Positions 36,680 to 45,253 of a stretch of DNA of 64,000 nt are shown piece by piece. Origin of the DNA: Methanomassiliicoccaceae archaeon UBA472 (GTDB lineage Archaea; Thermoplasmatota; Thermoplasmata; Methanomassiliicoccales; UBA472). The position numbers were made by a program, and so were the translations under genes. The notes under the pieces were generated by a model. That model saw only the letters and a list, made by a program, of their open reading frames with translations, had not been told where the DNA came from and searched no databases. Position 1 is the stretch's first letter. Each line of letters starts with the position of its first letter. Where the stretch lies: the NCBI GenBank assembly GCA_002497075.1, contig DAML01000012.1, positions 47,117 to 111,116 of the forward strand. Direction: 5' to 3'.

Positions 36680-36745
36680 TTCGTAAATTTATTTACGAAT
36701 TGCGTAGTAAAACCTTCATTTTGACCATTAAAATACGATTTGCGT
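36680..36745. promoter_or_regulatory. Inverted repeat and direct repeats upstream of the amino-acid ABC operon
   Basis: TTCGTAAAT and ATTTACGAA (36680-36688 and 36691-36699) form a perfect nine-base-arm dyad with a TT spacer. Next to it is a repeated element: ACGAATTGCGTAG at 36695-36707 and ACGATTTGCGTAG at 36733-36745. The array sits 40-100 bp upstream of the operon's TATA-like box, a good place for an activator. The winged-helix gene directly behind it is a candidate binder. Confidence 0.5.
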
Positions 36746-36758
36746 AGAAAGGATGGGA

Positions 36759-37292
36759 TCACCTTTCCGTAAGCCGGTTCCACACCTCTAGGAGGGCGTC
36801 GGCCGAGTCCCTCTCCACATCGTCCCGAACCCATATCAGCAACCTCATGATCTTGATGGGGTCGGCCAAACAGATCCTTTTTTCCTGATCATCGCTCACC
36901 TTGATAAGATCGGCGGAGACCAAACGCTTGATATGATAGGTCAGGGTGGATTTCGATACTCCGACGAGGGGTGCCAATTCACAGTATTTGATCGAGCCTT
37001 TGTCCAGAACGAACAGCAGGATGGCCCGGGTCGAACGATTCTTGAGATAGGATATGGACCTGATATCGGTGGGATGCAAGGCGTCGGTCGAAAAATATCG
37101 GACATGATTCCCCTCCTGCACCGTTATGACCATGCCAGCATCGGCTAGGACCTTGAGATGATAGCTCAGCATCCCCAGCTCCATGTCCAGCCCCCTCTCC
37201 ATCTCCCGCAGGAACGTTCCTGGCCTGGACCTGATGAACTCGAATATCCTTTTTCGGCTCTCCAGATCTAAGGCATCTTCCATGCGCATCAT
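36759..37292 (-). CDS. Transcriptional regulator with two winged-helix domains
   Basis: About 177 residues containing two ArsR-like winged helices: one near 20-80 (RKRIFEFIRSRPGTFLREME, LSYHLKVLADAGMV) and one near 90-150 (STRAILLFVLDKGSIKYCEL, STLTYHIKRLVSADLI). Tandem winged helices are common in methanogen regulators. The start overlaps the stop of the upstream membrane gene (ATGA at 37292); ATG at 37283 is an alternative. It sits directly upstream of the repeat-containing promoter of the ABC operon. Confidence 0.82.
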   Translation of the reverse strand: MMRMEDALDLESRKRIFEFIRSRPGTFLREMERGLDMELGMLSYHLKVLADAGMVITVQEGNHVRYFSTDALHPTDIRSISYLKNRSTRAILLFVLDKGSIKYCELAPLVGVSKSTLTYHIKRLVSADLIKVSDDQEKRICLADPIKIMRLLIWVRDDVERDSADALLEVWNRLTER

Positions 37293-37552
37293 CCTTTGAG
37301 CAATGCCAGATAATTTGCCCCGATTATCAGCAAAAGGAGCACGACAGCCCAATTGCTCAGGCTCCAATCGGAGCGGTCAAGGACCTCCCCTATCAGTACC
37401 AGCGATGACAGCGCCGTGAAGCCGGCGAACGATATCGCTATCCATGTCATCCTGCCCCTCTTCGCCCTTCTGGCCGCTCTGATGCTGACCAGAAGCATGA
37501 TAGCGCTGATGCCCAATAGAACGATCCTCAAGGCCAGGTCCGTTGGATTCAA
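37289..37552 (-). CDS. Small three-helix membrane protein coupled to the regulator
   Basis: 87 residues, three hydrophobic helices with a basic first loop (RAARRAKRGRM). It starts at TTG 37552; no ATG is available near the start. A TATA-like CATTATAACC lies about 35-45 bp upstream. Its stop overlaps the regulator start, and small membrane proteins next to winged-helix genes recur in archaea, so the pair may act together. Function unknown. Confidence 0.65.
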   Translation of the reverse strand: MNPTDLALRIVLLGISAIMLLVSIRAARRAKRGRMTWIAISFAGFTALSSLVLIGEVLDRSDWSLSNWAVVLLLLIIGANYLALLKG

Positions 37553-37717
37553 AGACCATTAACCCCCGATGATATTAGTGCCCCTGCGGTTATAATGCAT
37601 TCGTTGTCTTTCAATAAAATGAGAAAGGAGACTCTACGTTTGATATGTGTACCAATAACTCTTATGAGCTAAACCTCTATAATGACCATTTAGGTGTTGA
37701 TTTTGCGATTGTCGCAG

Positions 37718-38812
37718 ATGCTCAGCATCCTGTTTGCTGTCATTCTAATTAATTTAGCATTGGCTACATTCATTCCCTTCTCCCAGGCGGAAGCCACCCC
37801 TGTGACCGCCTTCAATGGTTCCGTAGTTTATGATCATGGCTCAGGAGAGGGAAACTACATATTTTTCGATCTGAACGAGACGAACGGCCTGATCTCCGAT
37901 TACGGCATCAACACCTCGAACGGAAGAAAGGTGCTGATAGACAACATCTCATTGGAAGGTTTCATCCCTTCCGAGATGGACCTTCTCGGTTCGCTGGTCA
38001 AGATGAGCGACGATAACACATCCCTGACCATGCACGACAACCCGACCGGACTTATGCACGCCAAGATGAAGCAGGTGACCATGGTGAACCTGGAGCTGGC
38101 CGGGGACCTGGTGGTCGTAGAGCAGAGGGAGTCCGATGAGGAGAATGACACCTATTACGAATTGGTGGTCTCCGATAACGTCACAAGAGGGCTGATAGTA
38201 TCCGACAAGCCGTTCGATGTCCTTGAGAACGGTACGTTCATCGAGACCGAATGCAAGGACCTCCTGATCCGCTTCCTACCTCATGTTGACCCGGAGCGCG
38301 GATGGATGGAGACGGTGCTCATGGAGGCGGTGGAGGACGGACGGATATCCGCCGAAGTGTTCCTGGCCATCGACGAGGAGGGCGCGGGGTCCGATGTAGT
38401 GACCTACAACACCGTTATCCAGGTAGAGGTCCGTTCGGTGCAACATAACCGTTTCCAGATCGGGACCGGCGGGGAGAACCCCGATGGGATGCTGTTATTG
38501 GTGCATGTGGAGGAAGAGATCATGGAGGTAGCCGAAGGGCGCCTGCGGGTGGAGAGGGCGGGCACCGATCTCCAGCTCCAAGATCCCATGGTGCTGATCT
38601 ACGAACATCCTGAAGAGCCCAGTTACGCGGTCATTGACGACGGGGATGCCGATCAGATGCTGATCTACCTCCCCTCGAGCGCGCTGGGAGACGTGACCGT
38701 GGATGGGATAAGCCCCTGGGCGTCACTGCTCACTCCCGCCGGACTTATCGCGACCGTAGGCTCAATCGCATTGGTGCTGATCGCTGGGTTCTTGGTGTTG
38801 AGAAAGAGATAA
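37718..38812 (+). CDS. Exported, C-terminally membrane-anchored protein of unknown function
   Basis: 364 residues: signal peptide (MLSILFAVILINLALATFIP), a long acidic extracytoplasmic region with many Asn-X-Ser/Thr sites, and a C-terminal membrane helix ending in RKR. This is the layout of a surface glycoprotein fixed by its C-terminus. The frame opens at TTG 37694, but ATG 37718 gives a normal signal peptide and follows the TATA-like CTATAATG (about 37677-37684) at the right distance. No named domain seen. Confidence 0.75.
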   Translation: MLSILFAVILINLALATFIPFSQAEATPVTAFNGSVVYDHGSGEGNYIFFDLNETNGLISDYGINTSNGRKVLIDNISLEGFIPSEMDLLGSLVKMSDDNTSLTMHDNPTGLMHAKMKQVTMVNLELAGDLVVVEQRESDEENDTYYELVVSDNVTRGLIVSDKPFDVLENGTFIETECKDLLIRFLPHVDPERGWMETVLMEAVEDGRISAEVFLAIDEEGAGSDVVTYNTVIQVEVRSVQHNRFQIGTGGENPDGMLLLVHVEEEIMEVAEGRLRVERAGTDLQLQDPMVLIYEHPEEPSYAVIDDGDADQMLIYLPSSALGDVTVDGISPWASLLTPAGLIATVGSIALVLIAGFLVLRKR

Positions 38813-38841
38813 ACGAAATTGCTGACGCGTCTAAAAGACGG

Positions 38842-39729
38842 TCATTTTTCGACTTCCTTGGTGCTCTGCACCACCTGCCAGACCGCCCGGTCCCCCTTGT
38901 CCAGCCGGACATGGACGGAAGCGTAGAACCTGGCGAAGGCCTCCAGGGACATGGCCCAGGCCATCTTCAAAGGGTGGTTGGCGTTGTCCTTCAGGAAGCT
39001 GAGGTAGGCGTTGATCAGATACCGCTTGTCCCACGTTGGAATATCATAATCGAACCAGCGCTTCATGTACCGCTCGCCTATGTTGACCCGGGTACGCTGC
39101 TCGAAGAAGTCTTCCACATTGGTCGGCCCGCGGTTGTAGATCATGGCCGACGGTTCGTACCTCACTTTGAGCCCGCGCTTCTCCATGTCCCGCCGGATGA
39201 GGTCCTCATCGCTCCCCATTCCTACCGGAATGCGCAGCCCGGTGTTCCGGAAGGCCACTATCTCGCCCACCTTCGGGTGTATCAGCGACAGCCGATGATG
39301 CATGTCCCAGAGCATGTGCACGGCGAAGCCCATGAAGGTGTTCTTGTCGTTAACAGGCACCGGATGCCCGCCCACCATTCCGGTCTCGGGGTCCAGGAAG
39401 TGCTCGGCCATCAGATCGAACGTGTCTTCTTTCATGACGTTGTCAGCGTTGGCCAGGAACAGCACGTCGCCCTTGGCCGCCTCGATGAACGCGTTGACCG
39501 CGGAGTTCTTTCCCTCCCGCTTCTCCTGCCTTATCAGACGGACCCGGGCGTCGACGTCCCTCGAATATTCGAGCACCAACTCGTCCGTGCGGTCGATGCT
39601 GCCGCTGGATATGACCAGCATCTCCACCAGCTCCTTTCCTTCGAGCTTCTGGGAGCTCAGGGAGCGCAGGCACTTGAGGATGTTCTTCTCCTCGTTGTAA
39701 GCGCATACCCCGGCCGATATGGTCAGCAT
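38842..39729 (-). CDS. Family 2 glycosyltransferase
   Basis: 295 residues. GT-A fold with the N-terminal SAGVCAYNEEKNILKCLRSL, a NADNVMKED motif replacing the usual DxD, and GMGSDEDLIRRDMEKRG in the acceptor region; a short hydrophobic segment near the C-terminus suggests membrane association. GTG at 39750 is an alternative start, but it lies almost on the TATA box. Divergent from the next glycosyltransferase with a shared symmetrical promoter. Sugar unknown. Confidence 0.88.
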   Translation of the reverse strand: MLTISAGVCAYNEEKNILKCLRSLSSQKLEGKELVEMLVISSGSIDRTDELVLEYSRDVDARVRLIRQEKREGKNSAVNAFIEAAKGDVLFLANADNVMKEDTFDLMAEHFLDPETGMVGGHPVPVNDKNTFMGFAVHMLWDMHHRLSLIHPKVGEIVAFRNTGLRIPVGMGSDEDLIRRDMEKRGLKVRYEPSAMIYNRGPTNVEDFFEQRTRVNIGERYMKRWFDYDIPTWDKRYLINAYLSFLKDNANHPLKMAWAMSLEAFARFYASVHVRLDKGDRAVWQVVQSTKEVEK

Positions 39730-39752
39730 CGCTAGGAGAAAGGGGAACACGG

Positions 39753-39819
39753 ATAAATATTGTCAGAGCCGGGGATGACGTCCGTCACGTATTCTAAACC
39801 TGACAATCTATAAATATGC
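39753..39819. promoter_or_regulatory. Symmetrical divergent promoter of two glycosyltransferase genes
   Basis: CTGACAAT stands immediately upstream of the TATA-like box on both strands: ATTGTCAG at 39759-39766 (minus-strand gene) and CTGACAAT at 39800-39807 (plus-strand gene). The centre holds another dyad, TGACG-TC-CGTCA at 39776-39787, almost exactly midway. TATA-like cores are at 39753-39760 and 39809-39818. Confidence 0.5.
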
Positions 39820-39846
39820 TTAAAAATTCTTGTGATGAGGATTGGG

Positions 39847-40950
39847 ATGGCTCAGAAGACCTACGGTGATTTGACGGTCATCCTTCCCACTTACAACGAG
39901 GGAGGGAACATCCAGTCCATGCTGGAGACCCTTGATTCGCTCTACCCCGGAGCGTCGATCATCGTGGCAGACGACAACTCCAAGGACGAGACCCCTGAAC
40001 TGGTCCGTTCCTTCGCTGCGAGCCACCCCAAAGCAAGGCTCCTCAGCCGCGACCCCAGCGACCGCGGGCTCACCGCCAGCATCATGGAGGGGATCGCGGA
40101 GACCCGGACGAAGCTCTTCGTGGTCATGGACGCCGACTTCCAGCACCCCCCGGGATCCGTGGGCGGAATGTACGACCTTCTGGCCGAAGGCGCGGACATG
40201 GCCGTCGGCAAGCGGGAGGACAAGGCGAGCCTGAGCTCCAGCCGCATGCTGGCGTCGTGGGGCGCCAACGCCTTGGCAAGATCTTATCTGGCGGTGATGA
40301 GGCGGCCGACCACCGAGGACACCATGAGCGGGTTCTTCGGCGGACGGACCGACAAGTGCCAAGAGGTCATCACCAAGTACGGCCGCAAGTTCGAACGGGC
40401 CGGTTTCAAGGTCCTCTTCGACATTCTCAAGTTCCTGCCCCGGGACACCGTGGTCAGGGAACTGGAGTTCCATTTCTCATCCCGACGCGCTGGTAAGTCC
40501 AAGCTTTCCTCGAGGGTCATTCTTTCGATACTCCGGCAATGCGGACCGGCCGGCAAGGCCGCTGCGCTTGGGGTCAACTTCCTCTTCATCAACATGCTGG
40601 GCAGGTACATATCCGCTCTGGTGCTGGGATTGACGTTCACCTTCGCCCTGATGGGCACGCTGAACGTGGCGTACGACGACCACCTGGTGAACTCCACGAT
40701 TCTGGCGTTCGTGCTCGCCATGGCCTATCTGGTCGTGGCCAACAAGTACCTTTTCTCGCACGGGAAGCGGGACCGCCTCATCATCGGGATGAAGATGGTG
40801 TTCACCGGTTTCACCGGCTTCCTGATCAGCCTGTTCTTCTTCTACATGCTGTTCTCCACGAGCTATAACGTTCAGACCTGGCCGATGTTCCTGGGTTTTG
40901 GCATAGCCTATCTCTGGAACACCCTGAGCAGCGTCATCCCCGAGAAGTGA
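39847..40950 (+). CDS. Dolichol-phosphate mannosyltransferase-like GT2 fused to a GtrA domain
   Basis: 367 residues. The N-terminal 230 residues are a DPM1-like GT2 (VILPTYNEGGNIQSMLETL, DDNSKDETPEL, VMDADFQHPPGS). The C-terminal part is a GtrA-type four-helix membrane domain (LGVNFLFINMLGRYI through the final helix). Such fusions make polyprenyl-phosphate sugars and may flip them for surface glycosylation. GTG 39832 and ATG 39835 are possible, but ATG 39847 suits the TATA box at 39809-39818. Confidence 0.9.
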   Translation: MAQKTYGDLTVILPTYNEGGNIQSMLETLDSLYPGASIIVADDNSKDETPELVRSFAASHPKARLLSRDPSDRGLTASIMEGIAETRTKLFVVMDADFQHPPGSVGGMYDLLAEGADMAVGKREDKASLSSSRMLASWGANALARSYLAVMRRPTTEDTMSGFFGGRTDKCQEVITKYGRKFERAGFKVLFDILKFLPRDTVVRELEFHFSSRRAGKSKLSSRVILSILRQCGPAGKAAALGVNFLFINMLGRYISALVLGLTFTFALMGTLNVAYDDHLVNSTILAFVLAMAYLVVANKYLFSHGKRDRLIIGMKMVFTGFTGFLISLFFFYMLFSTSYNVQTWPMFLGFGIAYLWNTLSSVIPEK

Positions 40951-41856
40951 TCAGGACCGCACCATCCAGATCATGGCCTGGGAGTACCCTTTTAGATATT
41001 GGATGAAAGACCCCCGGGCCTTCTGCATGCTGATCAGCAGGAAGTAGTACGGCAGGAGTATGAAGGTCTGGCCCAGGAAACCGGTTATGAATCGCGTGCC
41101 CCTCATCCTCTTCCGCACCATCATCAGCATGTTGCGGCCGTAGTAGTACGAACGGTAAGGGGTCATCAGGTTGGTGCCGACCACGCCGGTGGACAAGGAC
41201 ACCTTGTGCTCGGCCGTGGCCTTGGGCACCAGCCAGGAGCTGTGCCCCTTCTCCTTGGCCCTTAGGCAGAGGTCCAGGTCCTCGGCGTATATGTCGAAGT
41301 CTTCGTCAAATAGACCTACATCCCGGAACACCTGGGAGCGGACCATCATGGCGCACCCGGTGACGTAATTGACCTCGCGCTCCACATCCCCGCCGTCGTC
41401 GCGGCGGTCCATCAGGGGATGCGTGGAAAAACCCAGAAGGTCATTGAAGTGCCCTCCGTTGAACCACATGACGTCCGTTCCGTAGTAGAATATCTTGGGG
41501 CCGGCGATCCCGGCGGACGGGTTTCTCTCAAGCGAACCCAGCAGCTCTTTCACCATCCCTGGATGGGCGACGGCGTCGTTGTTGATCAGAAGAACGTGGG
41601 TCGCCCCTTTCTCCAAGGCCGTTCGGATGCCGATGTTGACCCCTTTGACGTAACCTAGGTTCTGCGGGTTCTCGATCACCGTGAGGCCGGGATATCTATC
41701 TCTGAGAAGGGCGGACGACCCGTCGTTGGAACCGTTGTCCACCACCACGACCTCCGCCTCGGGATTTCCCTGCAGGAGCGAATCGACACACTCCAAGGTG
41801 TCTTTCGCTCGGTTCCAATTCACCGTTACGGCGAATGGCCTGAGGGCCTGGGGCAT
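40951..41856 (-). CDS. Family 2 glycosyltransferase, rhamnosyltransferase-like
   Basis: 301 residues with AVTVNWNRAKDTLECVDSLL, VVVDNGSNDGSSALL, LLINNDAVAHPGMV (DxD-like NND) and DEDFDIYAEDLDLCLRAKEKG, the pattern of the WcaA/rhamnosyltransferase branch. A hydrophobic segment near 265-280 suggests a membrane-bound C-terminus. A TATA-like TTTATAGC lies just upstream. Convergent with the GtrA fusion; likely part of the same surface-glycan set. Confidence 0.9.
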   Translation of the reverse strand: MPQALRPFAVTVNWNRAKDTLECVDSLLQGNPEAEVVVVDNGSNDGSSALLRDRYPGLTVIENPQNLGYVKGVNIGIRTALEKGATHVLLINNDAVAHPGMVKELLGSLERNPSAGIAGPKIFYYGTDVMWFNGGHFNDLLGFSTHPLMDRRDDGGDVEREVNYVTGCAMMVRSQVFRDVGLFDEDFDIYAEDLDLCLRAKEKGHSSWLVPKATAEHKVSLSTGVVGTNLMTPYRSYYYGRNMLMMVRKRMRGTRFITGFLGQTFILLPYYFLLISMQKARGSFIQYLKGYSQAMIWMVRS

Positions 41857-41944
41857 ACTGATACGTATGGGGTCGAGCTATAAATCTAATACTCCGGTCC
41901 TTTCTTCCAAAGTATTAACTTCATGGACCATCAATTTGAAAGAG

Positions 41945-42334
41945 ATGTCCTACAAGCAGTTCGACGTGTACGTGCAGGACCGCCCGGGGGAGGTCTCCCG
42001 GGTGACGGAGACCCTGGCCCATAACGCCGTCAACATCCGCGGGATAGCCACGGACATTGGCGCGGGAAGGCCGAGGGTGCACATAATCACCGACGACGAC
42101 AACAGCGCCCGCAGCGCCTTGAAGGCGGCGCAGCTGGAATATGTGGAGCATGAGGTCATCGTGGTCTCCATGGCCGACAAGCCTGGCGAACTGGCCAAGA
42201 TCACCAAGAAGCTGGCCCGGGGCGGCGTGAACATCAATTCCCTGTTCATGCTAGGCCCCATGACCCCCCTGGAAGAGGTGGCCATGACCGTGGACCGCAT
42301 GGAAGAGGCCAAGAGGCTGCTTGATTTCTCCTAG
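41945..42334 (+). CDS. Tandem ACT-domain protein
   Basis: 129 residues, two ACT domains: FDVYVQDRPGEVSRVTETLA and EVIVVSMADKPGELAKITKK each begin a beta-alpha-beta unit with the DxPGE ligand loop. Probably an amino-acid-binding regulatory protein; the controlled enzyme is not indicated by neighbours. The upstream open frame overlaps the antisense glycosyltransferase and is spurious. The TAG stop shares a CTAG with the TAG stop of the convergent gene. Confidence 0.85.
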   Translation: MSYKQFDVYVQDRPGEVSRVTETLAHNAVNIRGIATDIGAGRPRVHIITDDDNSARSALKAAQLEYVEHEVIVVSMADKPGELAKITKKLARGGVNINSLFMLGPMTPLEEVAMTVDRMEEAKRLLDFS

Positions 42335-43227
42335 GCACGGCGGCGGATCCGGGACCTTTCCAGCCCTTTGAAGGAGATCACCACGATAGCGAGCAGGATC
42401 AGCGAGCCCCCTATCATGGTGATCAGGTCCGGTCTCTCCCCCAGCAGAAGGAAGGAGAAGAACAGTCCGAAGACCATCTCCACCAGCAGTATGATCGACG
42501 TGGTGGTGGCCCCCAGGGACTTGAGGCCGACGTTATAGAGCATGAAGGCCACCGTGGTGCAGAATATGCCGGAGTACAGCGCCAACGATATTCCGCCCGC
42601 GCCGACGGAATGATCGGCGGTCATGAACAGCCCGATCGGCACGGCGAACACCGCGGTCAGCAATATCATCGCCGAGGTGAAGTGCACTAGTTCGTAACCT
42701 TTCTTCAGCTCCTTGGTGGTGAACACGATGTACATGGCCCAGGCCACTCCGGCCGTGAAGACCAGCAGATCGCCGATAAGACTTCCGCCGCCCAGCGTCG
42801 AGATGTCGCCCTTGGTGGCTATGAGCGCCACGCCGCCCATGCCCAGGACCAGCCCTGCGACCGTCCTCCGGTTCAGATGTTCCTTGAGGATGATCGCCGC
42901 CAGGACCGCCACTATCACCACGTTTATGTCGACCAGCAGCACGGTGTTGCTTGCTGTCGTGTACGTCAGGCCGACGTTCTGCAGGATCAGGCCCGCCGCG
43001 TTGAGGAAAGCGATGCCCCACACGGCCTTGCTCTTGAAGATGGCATAATCGAACTTGTAAAGGAAGAAGATCGGCAGTATCGAGATCGCCGAAACGAGGG
43101 ACCGCATAGCCGAGAAGAGATAGGGGTCGGTCCCCTCCACTGCCAGCTTTCCGGCCACGAACGAGGTGCCCCATATCATGCCTGCCAGCAGCAGCAGGGC
43201 TTGGGTTCTGGGGGGTGCCTCGGCCAT
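42331..43227 (-). CDS. EamA/DMT family transporter
   Basis: 298 residues, ten helices in two EamA repeats (GMIWGTSFVAGKLAVEG at the start of the first, VAWAMYIVFTTKELK in the second). This family exports amino acids or metabolites, or moves nucleotide sugars. The TATA-like ATAAATATTC lies about 27 bp upstream of ATG 43227. Substrate unknown; the nearby glycan genes do not decide it. Confidence 0.88.
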   Translation of the reverse strand: MAEAPPRTQALLLLAGMIWGTSFVAGKLAVEGTDPYLFSAMRSLVSAISILPIFFLYKFDYAIFKSKAVWGIAFLNAAGLILQNVGLTYTTASNTVLLVDINVVIVAVLAAIILKEHLNRRTVAGLVLGMGGVALIATKGDISTLGGGSLIGDLLVFTAGVAWAMYIVFTTKELKKGYELVHFTSAMILLTAVFAVPIGLFMTADHSVGAGGISLALYSGIFCTTVAFMLYNVGLKSLGATTTSIILLVEMVFGLFFSFLLLGERPDLITMIGGSLILLAIVVISFKGLERSRIRRRA

Positions 43228-43258
43228 GTTCGCCCTCTATCCCATCCGAATATTTATC

Positions 43259-44293
43259 TCAGATGGAGGACCCGGCCTCCACGTTCGTTCCGGCCAGCAC
43301 CGTTCCCTTGGAGACCGTGACGCCGTCGCCCAGAACGCAATCGCGCAGCGACGCACCGTCACCGACGTGGCATCCTTCGCCAATGACGCAACCAAGGATC
43401 GAGGCGCCGTTCCCTACGAGCACCTTGTCCAGGAGAAGGCTCCTTTCGACCGTCCCCCTCAGAACGCAGCCGCGGCCTATTGCACTGTCCTTCACCGAAG
43501 CCGCCGACGCGGTGACGCCCGGCCCGAAGTAGCAGTTCCCTACCGCTAATGCTCCTGGCGGAGCCTGGGTCGAGGGGCGGCGGGAGGCCATGTCCATGTT
43601 CGCTAGATATAGATCGGAAGGCCTTCCTATGTCCTTCCAGTAGCCTTTCAGAGGGGTGGCGTACAATCCCCGCCTTTTCTCCAGCATGTCCATGTAGAGG
43701 TTCCTGGAGAAGTCGTACTTGGTCCCCGCGGGGATCATCCGGAGAACCTCGGGTTCCAGAACGTACGTGCCGGCGTTGATCACCCGGGAGAACACCTCCT
43801 CGGTGCGCGGCTTCTCCTTGAACCGCTCGATCCTTCCCTCCGGCGATACGCCGACGATGCCGAACTGCTCCGGGTGCTCCACTTCGGTGAGTCCCATGGT
43901 GGCCTCCGCTTTTTTTCGGAGATGGAAGTCGATCAGGTCGCCAAGGTCAGCGTCCGTCAGCGTGTCCCCGCTGCCGACGACGAACGTCCCGTCCAGGCGG
44001 TCCTCCAGCAGCTTAACCGCCCCGGCGGTGCCCATCGGTTCCTTTTCGAACGCCATCTCGATCTCCACCCCGAAGCGGCCCCCTTCTCCCAACGCCTTTC
44101 GGACATCCTCGGAGCGATATCCACAGGCCAGGAACACCTGTTCGATGCCGGCTTCCGCCAGAGAACGGATGACGTACTCGATGCAAGGCACGCCGAGCAC
44201 CGGCAGCAGCGGCTTCGGCCTGGTGGTCGTGAGCGGCCTCAGGCGGGTGCCTTCTCCTCCGGCCAGGATCACCGCCTGCTTCGCTCCGGCCAT
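43259..44293 (-). CDS. Sugar-phosphate nucleotidyltransferase (NDP-sugar pyrophosphorylase)
   Basis: 344 residues. The N-terminal Rossmann-like transferase shows VILAGGEGTRLRPLTTTRPKPLLPV (nucleotide binding) and VGSGDTLTD; the C-terminal 100 residues are a left-handed beta helix of hexapeptide repeats. It could be a mannose-1-phosphate guanylyltransferase or glucose-1-phosphate thymidylyltransferase. ATG overlaps the upstream TGA as TGATG, so it is coupled to the DUF89 gene. Likely supplies sugar nucleotides to the nearby glycosyltransferases. Confidence 0.9.
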   Translation of the reverse strand: MAGAKQAVILAGGEGTRLRPLTTTRPKPLLPVLGVPCIEYVIRSLAEAGIEQVFLACGYRSEDVRKALGEGGRFGVEIEMAFEKEPMGTAGAVKLLEDRLDGTFVVGSGDTLTDADLGDLIDFHLRKKAEATMGLTEVEHPEQFGIVGVSPEGRIERFKEKPRTEEVFSRVINAGTYVLEPEVLRMIPAGTKYDFSRNLYMDMLEKRRGLYATPLKGYWKDIGRPSDLYLANMDMASRRPSTQAPPGALAVGNCYFGPGVTASAASVKDSAIGRGCVLRGTVERSLLLDKVLVGNGASILGCVIGEGCHVGDGASLRDCVLGDGVTVSKGTVLAGTNVEAGSSI

Positions 44294-45165
44294 CAGGCAC
44301 CCCGCTCGAACACCCTGATCACGTTGCGGTCCTTCTTGGACCCGATGGCCTTGGCCACCGGATGGCACTTGCTGCGCAGGAGGTGGGCTATTGGCTTGAT
44401 GTCGGTATCGGAGAGCGCCTCGAAGTTGGCCATGCCCTTGGCGATGATCAGATCGGCCCTTTGGAACGCTTCTTTTAGGGCCTCTGGCGCGCGGTCCAGG
44501 TCCAGACCGATGGCGAACACGCCAGTGGTCAGGCCTGCGTCCAGAACCTTGTCCGCCCCGGACAAGGACAGGTCCTCCCAGGTGGCGTCCGTGATGATCG
44601 GCTCGCCCTTCACCACCCCGGTCACCTTCAGGCCCATGGCCTTCAGCTCCCGGAGCAGGGGGATGTCCAGAACGATCTCGCCGCAGTTGTCGAAGAGATA
44701 GAGCACCTCCTTGGCCCCCTGCAGCAGTTCCCGCAGACGCCCCAGGTCGTTCGGTTCCGGCTCCTGGGAGACCAGGGACTCAAAGGTGTGCCTGAGCTCG
44801 TCCGGGCTCTCGAACCCCCCGATGCCGAAGTCCATGACGTTGCCGGCGATAGCCACCAGGATGGCGGTCTTCAGTCGGTCCCGGGAACCCTCCACCAGCT
44901 CCTCCGCCCTCGGGAGCAGCGAGGCGGCCACCCGGTTGGCCTCCGCCTTCAGCTCCGCGTAGGGGTCGCTCACCTCCAGCATGTCGTACGAGAGCCGGTG
45001 CACCTTGGTGGCCAAGGCCGCCGAGTTTATGCCTGGTCTCCATTCCTCCGCCACCAGGCGCAGGCAGGATGACATGACGTTCTCCTCTTTGCAAGGGTCG
45101 ACCAGCCTGGTCTGGAACAGTATACGGCGCAGGAGGCAGGGAGCGCACTCGGCGGAGAAATCCAT
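44293..45165 (-). CDS. DUF89/ARMT1-like protein (predicted damage-control phosphatase)
   Basis: 290 residues beginning MDFSAECAPCLLRRILFQTR, with YLFDNCGEIVLDIPLLREL, VVKGEPIITDATWED and IAKGMANFEAL, which match the metal-binding motifs of DUF89. Characterised members are Mn/Ni-dependent phosphatases acting on sugar phosphates. Coupling to a sugar nucleotidyltransferase fits clean-up of sugar phosphate by-products, which is inference. The open frame to 45678 overlaps CDC48 antisense and is spurious. Confidence 0.85.
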   Translation of the reverse strand: MDFSAECAPCLLRRILFQTRLVDPCKEENVMSSCLRLVAEEWRPGINSAALATKVHRLSYDMLEVSDPYAELKAEANRVAASLLPRAEELVEGSRDRLKTAILVAIAGNVMDFGIGGFESPDELRHTFESLVSQEPEPNDLGRLRELLQGAKEVLYLFDNCGEIVLDIPLLRELKAMGLKVTGVVKGEPIITDATWEDLSLSGADKVLDAGLTTGVFAIGLDLDRAPEALKEAFQRADLIIAKGMANFEALSDTDIKPIAHLLRSKCHPVAKAIGSKKDRNVIRVFERGA

Positions 45166-45253
45166 GAGCGGGGGAAGTGAGGGTGCGCTATTATTCCTTT
45201 CGCAGATCTGATGCAAACTTAATATCCAGAGAACAGATTCGACCTTGATACTT

